Source of the DNA: Flavobacterium alvei
GTDB lineage: Bacteria; Bacteroidota; Bacteroidia; Flavobacteriales; Flavobacteriaceae
NCBI RefSeq assembly: GCF_002920895.1
Contig: NZ_PQVG01000002.1
Span: 124,001-188,000 of the forward strand
DNA length: 64,000 bases
Direction: 5' to 3'
The first letter of the stretch is position 1. Each line of letters starts with the position of its first letter. Below are positions 18,021 through 25,660 of the stretch, piece by piece. The notes beneath the pieces were generated by a model, which saw only the letters and a program-made list of their open reading frames with translations, was not told the origin of the DNA and made no database searches. The position numbers were made by a program, and so were the translations under genes.

Positions 18021-18117
18021 ATTTTATTATTTTTATTTAAACTGATAGTTCTTCAAAATCAAGTCTAATATAATAATTATTTTTATAATGAACGTTTTAA
18101 AACTTACTTTTGACGAA

Positions 18118-19074
18118 ATGAAAAAAGCAATTTTATTTTTCTTTCTGTTCTGCATAACTTCAATCTACAGTCAAATTTCGGGTTGTATGGATTCAAGTGC
18201 CAAAAATTATAATCCAAATGCAACTATTGATAACGGAAGTTGTCGTTACAATTCTACCAAAACAAAACCTGAAACTTCAATAAAACTCAGTGATAGCTTA
18301 GTAGAAACTTCGGGTTTGATTGCTTTCGACCATTTATTATGGACACACAATGACGACCACGACACCACCATTTACGGATTGGATGCCAATGGAAAAATCC
18401 AAAATAAAATCAAACTCGAAAAAGTAAAAAATAATGATTGGGAAGAGATTTCGCAGGACGAAAACTATATTTACATAGGCGATTTTGGCAACAATTATCA
18501 AGGCAATCGAAGAAATTTACATATTCTTAGAATCGAAAAAAACTCTTTTTTATCGAATAAACCTCAAATAGATTCTATTTCATTTTCCTATTCCAATCAA
18601 ACGGATTTTAGCGTTCAAAAACAAAACACGACTGACTTTGATTGCGAAGCTTTTGTGGTTTCGCAAGACAGTATATATTTGTTTACCAAACAATGGAGCC
18701 AAAACAAATCGAGCATTTATGTACTTCCAAAAATCCCTGGAAACCACATCGCCCAATTAAAAGAAACCTTGAATATTGATGGTTTAATTACTGGTGCAAC
18801 CTTATTAACTTCTGGAAAAAGAATTGTGCTTTGTGGATATTCAAAAACACTCCAGCCGTTTTTATATCTTTTATACGATTATAAAAACAATGATTTTTCG
18901 ACTGGAAACCAGCGAAAAATAAAGCTTTCCCTGCCATTTCACCAAATAGAAGGTATCGCTACTTTTAATGAAAAAATCTTCTATTTAACCAATGAATCCT
19001 TTGTTAGAAAACCCATTATCAATACGCCTCAACAAATGCATACGGTAGATTTGAGTTTGTATTTGAAGGATTGA
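18118..19074 (+). CDS. Secreted beta-propeller-like protein of unknown function
   Basis: 318 residues from the ATG at 18118, chosen because a clean signal peptide (MKKAILFFFLFCITSIYSQ) starts there; an in-frame ATG at 18088 would add ten residues in front of it. Just after the signal is a short Cys-bounded unit, GCMDSSAKNYNPNA followed by DNGSC, a motif known from many Bacteroidota surface proteins. The remainder has repeated strands such as ETSGLIAFDHLLWTHND, IYIGDFGNNY and IYLFTKQW, suggesting a beta-propeller, with ITGATLLTSGKRIVLCGY. No catalytic residues could be assigned and there is no T9SS domain at the end. A TACTTTTG box lies about eight bases before the chosen start. Confidence 0.75.
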   Translation: MKKAILFFFLFCITSIYSQISGCMDSSAKNYNPNATIDNGSCRYNSTKTKPETSIKLSDSLVETSGLIAFDHLLWTHNDDHDTTIYGLDANGKIQNKIKLEKVKNNDWEEISQDENYIYIGDFGNNYQGNRRNLHILRIEKNSFLSNKPQIDSISFSYSNQTDFSVQKQNTTDFDCEAFVVSQDSIYLFTKQWSQNKSSIYVLPKIPGNHIAQLKETLNIDGLITGATLLTSGKRIVLCGYSKTLQPFLYLLYDYKNNDFSTGNQRKIKLSLPFHQIEGIATFNEKIFYLTNESFVRKPIINTPQQMHTVDLSLYLKD

Positions 19075-19089
19075 AAAGAGTTAATTTTA

Positions 19090-19182
19090 CCACAAATTAC
19101 ACAAATTCTCACAAATTATTTTTTGACCAATTTGTGAAATAGTACGTAATATAAAATTTGTGGTAATTTGTGTAATTTGTGG
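19090..19182. repeat. Inverted repeat (CCACAAATTACACAAATT family)
   Basis: The 18-base arm CCACAAATTACACAAATT (19090-19107) and its exact complement (19165-19182) flank a 57-base interior that itself holds shorter CACAAATT/AATTTGTG pairs. It follows the 19074 stop codon. The sequence is related in style to the CCGCAAATTCGC repeats at 16938 and 52182. Confidence 0.75.
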
Positions 19183-19252
19183 CTTTCTTTAATTCAATAA
19201 ACAATTCGCTTTTAGTCTTATAATAGCTTACTTTTGCCAAAAAATTAGCCTT

Positions 19253-21115
19253 GTGAATTACCTATCAGTCGAAAATATCTCAAAATCTTTTGGAGAGCGC
19301 ACGCTTTTTAAAGACATATCCTTCGGAATCAACAAAGACCAAAAAATTGCCTTTATAGCCAAAAACGGTTCGGGAAAAACCACCATTATGAACATCATCA
19401 ATGGTTTTGACGAACCCGATACGGGACAAGTTGTGCTTCGCAAAAGCATTCGAATGGCTTTTCTTTCGCAAGACAATAATTTGCAAGACGAACTGACGAT
19501 TGAGGAAAGTATTTTTGCTTCGGACAATGAGACTTTGAAGGTGATTGAAGCCTATGAAAAAGCATTGGAAAACCCAGAAGACGAAGAAGCCTACCAAAAA
19601 GCTTTCGACGGAATGGACCAACACAATGCTTGGGATTTTGAAACCCAATACAAACAAATTTTGTTCAAATTGAAGTTGGAAGACTTCAAACTGAAAGTCA
19701 AAAATCTTTCGGGTGGACAAAAAAAACGTTTGTCATTGGCCATCATTTTGATTAACCGTCCCGACTTATTAATTCTGGATGAGCCCACGAATCACCTGGA
19801 TTTGGAGATGATCGAATGGTTGGAAAGTTATTTTGCCAAAGAAAATATCACACTGTTTATGGTGACGCACGACCGTTTCTTTTTGGAGCGTGTTTGCAAC
19901 GAAATCATCGAATTGGACAACGGAAAAATATACCAATACAAAGGAAATTATTCTTATTATTTAGAGAAAAAAGAAGAGCGCATTGCCTCCGAAAATGCTA
20001 GTGTGGACAAAGCTCAAAACCTATTCGTGAAAGAACTAGAATGGATGCGCCGTCAGCCGAAAGCGAGAACGACCAAATCGAAATCGCGTCAGGATGATTT
20101 TTATGTGATTAAGGAAAAAGCGCAAAGTCGCCGAAAAGAAAACAAGGTCGAGCTCGAAATCAATATGGAACGAATGGGAAGCAAGATTATCGAACTTCAC
20201 AAGATTTCCAAGAAATTCAAGGATCACGTGATTTTGGACAACTTCAGTTTCGATTTTCAGCGTGGCGAACGCATCGGAATTATTGGAAAAAATGGAACCG
20301 GAAAATCGACTTTCTTGAATTTATTGACCGGAACTATTCCTTTAGATTCGGGAAAAGTAGTCGTTGGCGAAACCATCAAAATTGGCTATTACACCCAAAG
20401 CGGAATCAACCCAAAACCGGGACAACGCGTGATTGACGTCATCAAGGAATACGGGGAATTTATTCCGTTGACCAAAGGGCGATTGATTTCGGCTTCGCAA
20501 TTGTTGGAGCGTTTTCTTTTCGACTCCAAAAAACAATACGATTATGTCGAAAAACTGAGCGGTGGCGAGCTGAAACGTTTGTATTTGTGTACCGTTTTGA
20601 TCCAAAACCCCAACTTCCTGATTCTGGATGAGCCCACCAATGACTTGGATATTGTAACCCTAAATGTCTTGGAAAGTTTCTTGATGGATTATCCGGGTTG
20701 TTTGCTTGTGGTGTCGCACGACCGTTACTTTATGGACAAAATCGTGGATCAATTATTTGTTTTTAGAGGTCAGGGCGAGATTGAAACTTTCCCGGGGAAT
20801 TACTCCGATTTCAGATCTTACGAAGACAGTGCCGACGTTGCCCAAAAAGAAGACAACAAAGCCGAAAAGAAAGACTGGAAACAAAACAATCCTACAGGAA
20901 ACCTGACGTTCAACGAGCAAAAAGAATACCAAAAAATCGAGCGTGAAATCAAAGATTTGGAAATTGAAAAAGCCAAAATCGAACAACTATTTTCCGAAGG
21001 AAAAGTAGCCGATGCTGATATTGAAAAGAAAGCAAAAGAACTGGAAAACATCATTAAAAAATTAGAAGAAAAAGAAGAACGATGGTTTGAGCTTTCTGCT
21101 AAAATAGAAGGGTAG
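19253..21115 (+). CDS. ABC-F family ATPase, Uup-like
   Basis: 620 residues from a GTG start. It has two ATP-binding cassettes without membrane segments: Walker A AKNGSGKTT and GKNGTGKST, signature LSGGQKKRL and LSGGELKRL, and Walker B LLILDEPTNHLDL and FLILDEPTNDLDI. A charged linker joins them (about 245-300), and a C-terminal coiled coil (about 545-620) rich in E and K is typical of Uup. ABC-F proteins act on ribosomes or, for Uup, on DNA and ribosome-related processes. A TACTTTTG box is at 19229-19236 and a strong terminator follows. Assignment to Uup rather than another ABC-F class rests on the coiled-coil tail. Confidence 0.9.
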   Translation: MNYLSVENISKSFGERTLFKDISFGINKDQKIAFIAKNGSGKTTIMNIINGFDEPDTGQVVLRKSIRMAFLSQDNNLQDELTIEESIFASDNETLKVIEAYEKALENPEDEEAYQKAFDGMDQHNAWDFETQYKQILFKLKLEDFKLKVKNLSGGQKKRLSLAIILINRPDLLILDEPTNHLDLEMIEWLESYFAKENITLFMVTHDRFFLERVCNEIIELDNGKIYQYKGNYSYYLEKKEERIASENASVDKAQNLFVKELEWMRRQPKARTTKSKSRQDDFYVIKEKAQSRRKENKVELEINMERMGSKIIELHKISKKFKDHVILDNFSFDFQRGERIGIIGKNGTGKSTFLNLLTGTIPLDSGKVVVGETIKIGYYTQSGINPKPGQRVIDVIKEYGEFIPLTKGRLISASQLLERFLFDSKKQYDYVEKLSGGELKRLYLCTVLIQNPNFLILDEPTNDLDIVTLNVLESFLMDYPGCLLVVSHDRYFMDKIVDQLFVFRGQGEIETFPGNYSDFRSYEDSADVAQKEDNKAEKKDWKQNNPTGNLTFNEQKEYQKIEREIKDLEIEKAKIEQLFSEGKVADADIEKKAKELENIIKKLEEKEERWFELSAKIEG

Positions 21116-21147
21116 AACCTGCTATTTGTCATTTCTGATAAAACAAA

Positions 21148-21197
21148 AACCCCAACACTTTTAGCGGTAAAGCTGAAAATGTTGGGGTTGTTTTTTT
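21148..21197 (+). terminator. Terminator after the ABC-F gene
   Basis: An 18-base stem, AACCCCAACACTTTTAGC against GCTGAAAATGTTGGGGTT, pairs at 16 of 18 positions, with a 6-base loop and a following T-run. Confidence 0.85.
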
Positions 21198-21371
21198 AAA
21201 TAAAAACCTATCGATGATTTGTAGGAAAAAAATTTATATATTTGAAGTGTAATACGCTACTCAAAAGCGATAATCTACCCGACCTTGGGTATATAGTCGT
21301 TACTTTATAGCTAGAATATACAAGTTAGCAGATAGCTTGAGTGACGAGAATGAAAAGCAAAAAATTAATTG

Positions 21372-22007
21372 ATGAAAAAAATACGAGGAAATAAAAGAAG
21401 AATAAAAAAAATTGAAAATTGGAGAATTAATAATCTAAAAATTGATTTAGATTATCCAGAAAAAACTAATAAAGATTATGTAAAAATTAGAATTTTCCCT
21501 TGGAATCCAGTTGCAATGTCTATTCATAATTACCCAAATCCAAAAGGGAAAATCCGAAAGAAAATTATTGAATCGTTTTTTGATATTTATGAAAGTTGGA
21601 ACATTCAACTAAAAGAACTTGGAAAACCATTTTACTTAAAAATTTGGTTATTTGAACCAAATATTTATGACTCACAAGTAGTTTGTGCAATAAATGATAA
21701 AATTGAATATTACGAAAATATTTTTTACAAACCAAAAATAGAAAAAAATATCGCGAAATCACATTTTGAGAAAATTTCAAACAGATTGAATAACTTCAAT
21801 TGGAGTTATAGTATTGAAGAATATCCAATTTTTGAAAACGAATATTTACGTGAAAATTTCACTTCAGAAAAAGATTATTTAGAAGAACAAAAATGTTTAA
21901 AACGCGAATTGAAAAAACCTTACAGAGAAATTAACCAAGTAAGAGAAGGAATTAAAGAAAAATTATTTTTAATAAAAGGAAGCGAAGTTTGGCTTGGAGA
22001 AAAATAA
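21372..22007 (+). CDS. Orphan protein of unknown function
   Basis: 211 residues from the ATG at 21372. I recognise no family. The protein is strongly basic at the N-terminus (KKIRGNKRRIKK), rich in Lys, Asn, Ile and Tyr, and lacks a signal peptide or membrane segment. Its A+T content is higher than that of neighbouring housekeeping genes, which suggests an acquired gene. It lies in the 21.2-23 kb stretch with a repeat-flanked lipoprotein gene and a Fic gene. No partner gene overlaps it, so it does not look like a toxin-antitoxin pair. Confidence 0.65.
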   Translation: MKKIRGNKRRIKKIENWRINNLKIDLDYPEKTNKDYVKIRIFPWNPVAMSIHNYPNPKGKIRKKIIESFFDIYESWNIQLKELGKPFYLKIWLFEPNIYDSQVVCAINDKIEYYENIFYKPKIEKNIAKSHFEKISNRLNNFNWSYSIEEYPIFENEYLRENFTSEKDYLEEQKCLKRELKKPYREINQVREGIKEKLFLIKGSEVWLGEK

Positions 22008-22105
22008 AAGCCTAGTCAAAGCCCTATATAGTGCATGAAATTAGGTAATACTTATGTTTTTTATAATCAAAAACTTATAAAAATTTCATTCTGAATAATC
22101 CCCCA

Positions 22106-22162
22106 AGCTAGCGCAAGCGTCACGCTTGTGCCTACAAACAAAGCCAACAAACAAATTAAACT
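22106..22162 (+). repeat. Direct repeat copy 1, GCGCAAGCGTCACGCTTGTGC type
   Basis: About 55 bases that recur at 22823-22881 with few changes. The first part (22111-22131) is itself nearly palindromic, GCGCAAGCGT against ACGCTTGTGC. It is followed by CC[TC]ACAAACAAA and an A-rich tail ending ATTAAACT. It ends three bases before the start codon of the lipoprotein gene. Confidence 0.75.
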
Positions 22163-22164
22163 TT

Positions 22165-22791
22165 ATGAATAAAACTATTTTTATCCTTACAATTGGCATA
22201 TTGACAATGCTAACTTCTTGCGGAAAGTCTGACCCAAATAAGACTGTTGACGAAGGAAAAGTTGAAAAAAACACTTACACAAGTGCGGAAATTGGATGGA
22301 CAATTGAAATTCCTAAAGGTTGGACAGTCATTGATAAAGAAAAAAAGCAAGCAGCAAATGAAAAGGGATTAAAAGCCATAGAAGAAACTATTGAAAGTAA
22401 AGTTGATTATAGTGGACTTAAAAATTTGATTGGTTTTCAAAAAAATCAATTCAACATTTTTCAATCTACTTCGGAACCATTTGAACTGGAATATGAAGGA
22501 GAATGGGAAGAAAACAATAGCAAATTGAAAGAAATATTGTTTGCTACATACAAAAATCAAGGAATAAAAGCGGACTCCTCTGCCACATCAATTGAAAAGA
22601 TTGACGGTTTAGATTTTTATACTTTCTCATTCACAATTTACAGTCCAAAAGGAGCAGTTATTTTGAAACAGTTATTGTACAGCCGACTCATAAATGGCTA
22701 TGCCTTTAGTGCAAATCTAAATTACAATAACGACAAAGATAGAGACGAATTATTAAGAGTGTTTAGAAACTCAAAATTCAAGATAAAATAA
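22165..22791 (+). CDS. Lipoprotein of unknown function, flanked by direct repeats
   Basis: 208 residues from the ATG at 22165. An upstream in-frame GTG lies inside the repeat and would spoil the signal sequence. The lipobox is LTSCGKS (C18). The mature part starts with a linker and then a domain beginning YTSAEIGWTIEIPKGWTVIDK, a pattern seen in PsbP/DUF1795-like secreted proteins, ending in RDELLRVFRNSKFKIK. It is probably periplasmic and membrane-anchored. The roughly 55-base repeat stands directly before and shortly after the gene, as if gene plus repeat were a unit that moves or duplicates. Function unknown. Confidence 0.75.
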   Translation: MNKTIFILTIGILTMLTSCGKSDPNKTVDEGKVEKNTYTSAEIGWTIEIPKGWTVIDKEKKQAANEKGLKAIEETIESKVDYSGLKNLIGFQKNQFNIFQSTSEPFELEYEGEWEENNSKLKEILFATYKNQGIKADSSATSIEKIDGLDFYTFSFTIYSPKGAVILKQLLYSRLINGYAFSANLNYNNDKDRDELLRVFRNSKFKIK

Positions 22792-22822
22792 ATTATATAT
22801 CAACCAAGCTGTACAAAATCAC

Positions 22823-22881
22823 AGCTGGCGCAAGTGTCACGCTTGTGCCCACAAACAAATTCAACAAACATCTATTAAACT
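22823..22881 (+). repeat. Direct repeat copy 2, GCGCAAGTGTCACGCTTGTGC type
   Basis: Second copy of the element at 22106-22162, in the same orientation, 31 bases after the lipoprotein stop codon. Confidence 0.75.
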
Positions 22882-22898
22882 ACAATAGTTCCAAACAA

Positions 22899-22952
22899 TT
22901 GTCATTTCAAATAAAAAAAACTACTTTTGATACTATCAAATGATACTATCAA
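22899..22952 (+). promoter_or_regulatory. fic promoter with two palindromic operators
   Basis: TTG at 22899-22901 and TACTTTTG at 22922-22929, spaced by 20 bases, match the Bacteroidota -33/-7 consensus. Overlapping and following the -7 box are two tandem copies of TGATACTATCA, each an inverted repeat around a central C (TTTGATACTATCAAA is the fullest form). They cover the expected transcription start. This arrangement fits repression by the gene's own product, which has a C-terminal helix-turn-helix. Confidence 0.65.
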
Positions 22953-23905
22953 TGAAACCGCCTTACGATATTAGTCCCAAAATATTAAAATTGATTACTG
23001 CCATTTCTGAAAAGATTGGAGAAGTAAACGCCAATTATCTCACGAAACAATCGCCTCAATTAAGAAAACAAAACCGAATCAAAACCATTCATTCGTCTTT
23101 GCAAATTGAGGGAAATACGCTGACCGAGGAACAAATTACCGCTTTAATAGAAAACAAAAGAGTAATTGGTCCTGAAAAAGAAGTATTGGAAGTATTAAAC
23201 GCCATTCGAGTTTATGAAAAATTGGAAGATTATAAATTGGATTCGGATAAAAGTTTCTTGAAAGCGCATCTTGAATTGATGCAAGGTTTAATCGAAAGTG
23301 CGGGTAAATACCGGAAGCAAGGTGTTGGCATAATGAAAGGGTCGAAAGTGGAACACGTTGCGCCTCCTTATGAAAATGTTCCGTATTTGATGAAAGACTT
23401 ATTCGAATATGTGAAAGATTCCGAGGAACTGACTTTAATAAAAAGCTGCGTTTTTCATTATGAAATGGAATTCATTCATCCTTTTCTGGACGGAAACGGC
23501 AGAATGGGAAGATTGTGGCAGACTTTAATTTTAATGTCCGAATACCCCGTTTTTGAGTTTTTGCCTTTTGAAACCCTGATTAGCCAAACACAAAATGAAT
23601 ATTACCAAGCCTTGGCAATGAGCGACAAATCAGGAAAATCAACTTTCTTTATAGAATATATGCTTCAGGTAATTGATAAATCGTTGGGCAATTTACTGAA
23701 TTACAACAACAGGGTTTTGAAAGACATTGACAGACTGGACTATTTCTTGAAACTAGGCATTAAAGAATTTACTCGAAAAGATTATATGAATACTTTCAAG
23801 GATTTATCATCGGCTACAGCCAGTAGAGATTTAAAAAAAGGAGTAGAATTACAACTTTTTGAAAGTTCTGGAACTCAAAACAAAACACAATATAGTGTAA
23901 AATAA
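22952..23905 (+). CDS. Fic family protein with N-terminal inhibitory helix and C-terminal winged helix
   Basis: 317 residues from the ATG at 22952; an in-frame ATG at 22940 would add four residues. The Fic core motif HPFLDGNGRMGR (176-187) has all catalytic residues for AMP transfer from ATP. SLQIEG (49-54) matches the (S/T)xxxE(G/N) inhibitory motif placed before the core, so this is a class II, self-inhibited Fic enzyme. The C-terminal 70 residues (LGIKEFTRKDYMNTF, LSSATASRDLKKGVE) form a winged-helix DNA-binding domain. Two palindromes at the promoter suggest autoregulation. The target protein is unknown and no antitoxin gene accompanies it. Confidence 0.92.
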   Translation: MKPPYDISPKILKLITAISEKIGEVNANYLTKQSPQLRKQNRIKTIHSSLQIEGNTLTEEQITALIENKRVIGPEKEVLEVLNAIRVYEKLEDYKLDSDKSFLKAHLELMQGLIESAGKYRKQGVGIMKGSKVEHVAPPYENVPYLMKDLFEYVKDSEELTLIKSCVFHYEMEFIHPFLDGNGRMGRLWQTLILMSEYPVFEFLPFETLISQTQNEYYQALAMSDKSGKSTFFIEYMLQVIDKSLGNLLNYNNRVLKDIDRLDYFLKLGIKEFTRKDYMNTFKDLSSATASRDLKKGVELQLFESSGTQNKTQYSVK

Positions 23906-24069
23906 AGTCCTTCGAAAACCTTGTTCCCAAGTCAAAAAAACTGCAGAAATTAAAGCACGTATAAAAGACAGAAATTTATAATAACCATCTACTAAATTTC
24001 CTGAATTTGTATTAATCCTATGCGATTTATTACATTTTTTAACTTTCTTTGTAACAAGAAATTAAAAAA

Positions 24070-25503
24070 ATGAAAAGACTATTACTTCTTGCTTTTATAC
24101 TAATACCGTCCCTTTTTTCAACGGCTCAAACCACTAATTATGGTGTGCAATTTTCGAATGCCATTATTTCACGTTGGCCTTCTGGAATTAACAGTATGAC
24201 GGGCAAAGGCTGGGAATATTCGAACAGCATTGTACTTTTAGGAATGGCTGACATTTACGACAAAACCAACGATGCTAATTATCTGACTTACATCAAAACT
24301 TATGTTGATGGTTATATTGGCGCAGATGGCACAGGAGTTTCATCGGTATTGGCGCAAACTCTTGACAATATGCATCCTGGTATTTTATGTTTGTGGCTGT
24401 ACGAAAAAACAGGAGCCTTAAAATACAAAACTGCCGCGACTACCATCCGAGATTACCTTCTAAAAACAGGTTTAGGAGCTTATCCTCGTACACCTGAAAA
24501 TGGTTTTTGGCATAAAAATAATTCCTCTTACACCAACGTAATGATGGTGGACGGAATTTATATGGCTTCGCCTTTCTTAGTAAAATACGGCGCACTTTTC
24601 AACGATACGGTCGCCATTGACGAAGCGGCTTTTCAAACGATGATTCTTTATTCGCACGTGTATAATGCGTCCAACAAATTGGTGTATCACGCTTGGAATT
24701 ACGACAAAACAACTTACTCGTGGTCGAATCCTACAACAGGTGTTTCTTCACAAGTTTGGTCCCGCGGAATGGGTTGGTATATGATGGCTTTGGTCGATAT
24801 TTTGGAATATTTACCTACCAATCACGCGCGTTATCCCGAAATGAAAACGGCTTTGCAAAATCTTTGTGAAGGTTTGAAAAACTACCAAGATCCAACTACT
24901 GGACTTTGGTTTCAAGTGGTTCAAAATCCATCAGGTGTGGGTAACTGGATTGAAACAACAGGTAGTGGAATGTATGTTTATTCGATGAAAAAAGCCATCA
25001 ACAAAGGACTTATAGACAGTGCTATCTACACTCCTGTGATAAATAAAGCATGGACAGGATTGAAAACTTATGTAACCACCCATACCGACGGCAAACCCAA
25101 AATTAACAGTTTTGCACCCGCAATGGGAGTGCTGGCTACTTACAACAATTACACTTCCATAACTCCAACAACTTGTCCCGGAAGTGCCCATCCGCACGGC
25201 TATTGTGCTATTTTAATGGCAAGTGCAATGATGGAATACACTGCTTTAGGAACTGAGCCTTATAATAAATCTAATGGCGTTCAACTCTTCCATAACGAAA
25301 GCCAATTAAATATTGTTATTACTGATGATATATCAGTCAATACAACTATTAAAATTTATGATTTAAATGGCAAAAATTTAATTTCTAAAACCACTACAGA
25401 GCAAAACATTATTATAAATACCGCTTTCTTGGCAAAGGGAGTTTATGTTTGCGCCATCGAAAAAGCAGGAAAAACAATGGTTGAGAAGTTTATTAAAAAG
25501 TAG
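24070..25503 (+). CDS. Glycoside hydrolase family 105 (unsaturated glycuronyl hydrolase) with T9SS sorting domain
   Basis: 477 residues. The signal peptide ends STAQT (about 20). The (alpha/alpha)6 barrel of GH88/GH105 is recognisable from MTGKGWEYSN, YPRTPENGFWHKN, MMVDGIYMASPFL, WSRGMGWYMMALVDILE and GSAHPHGYC. Such enzymes remove the unsaturated uronic acid left by polysaccharide lyases, for example on rhamnogalacturonan or ulvan fragments. The last roughly 70 residues (IVITDDISVNTTIKIYDLNG to MVEKFIKK) are a T9SS type A sorting domain, so it works at the cell surface or outside. No lyase or SusCD genes are adjacent, so it is not part of a visible polysaccharide utilisation locus. Confidence 0.9.
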   Translation: MKRLLLLAFILIPSLFSTAQTTNYGVQFSNAIISRWPSGINSMTGKGWEYSNSIVLLGMADIYDKTNDANYLTYIKTYVDGYIGADGTGVSSVLAQTLDNMHPGILCLWLYEKTGALKYKTAATTIRDYLLKTGLGAYPRTPENGFWHKNNSSYTNVMMVDGIYMASPFLVKYGALFNDTVAIDEAAFQTMILYSHVYNASNKLVYHAWNYDKTTYSWSNPTTGVSSQVWSRGMGWYMMALVDILEYLPTNHARYPEMKTALQNLCEGLKNYQDPTTGLWFQVVQNPSGVGNWIETTGSGMYVYSMKKAINKGLIDSAIYTPVINKAWTGLKTYVTTHTDGKPKINSFAPAMGVLATYNNYTSITPTTCPGSAHPHGYCAILMASAMMEYTALGTEPYNKSNGVQLFHNESQLNIVITDDISVNTTIKIYDLNGKNLISKTTTEQNIIINTAFLAKGVYVCAIEKAGKTMVEKFIKK

Positions 25504-25523
25504 TTGTATCATTTATTCTTGCT

Positions 25524-25588
25524 ATTTGTCATTCCGTAGGAATCTCAAGTTAGATGCTCTCGCGTGCAAGGACTCTTTTAGCGAGACA
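25524..25588. repeat. Dispersed element of GTCATTCCGTAGGAATCT type
   Basis: An intergenic stretch with TTTGTCATTCCGTAGGAATC followed by CTCGCGTGCAAGGACTC and GCGAGAC. The style is that of short dispersed elements I have seen in Flavobacterium intergenic DNA. A fragment of the same opening (TGCTATTTGTCATT) occurs at 21120. Confidence 0.4.
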
Positions 25589-25602
25589 AAAAATAATTCC
25601 AT

Positions 25603-25643
25603 AAAAAAATCGTCTAAAAATTTCTTCTTAGACGATTTTTTTT
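25603..25643. terminator. Bidirectional terminator between GH105 and PEPCK genes
   Basis: A 15-bp stem, AAAAAAATCGTCTAA against TTAGACGATTTTTTT, with a 10-base loop and A/T runs on both sides, lies between the converging genes. Confidence 0.88.
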
Positions 25644-25660
25644 ATAGATAAACTTTTGGA

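Noticed and set aside
19280..19720. 146-codon minus-strand open frame inside the ABC-F gene
   Set aside because: It is antisense to highly conserved Walker A and signature-motif codons and encodes a Phe/Val-rich sequence without family features.
21240..21371. Possible integron attC or recombination site before the orphan gene
   Set aside because: GTTAG-like text is present but no paired complementary arms, no second copy and no integrase gene were found.
22126..22164. Upstream GTG start of the lipoprotein gene
   Set aside because: It lies inside the direct repeat, and the added residues would stand before the natural signal peptide. The ATG at 22165 gives a proper lipoprotein signal.
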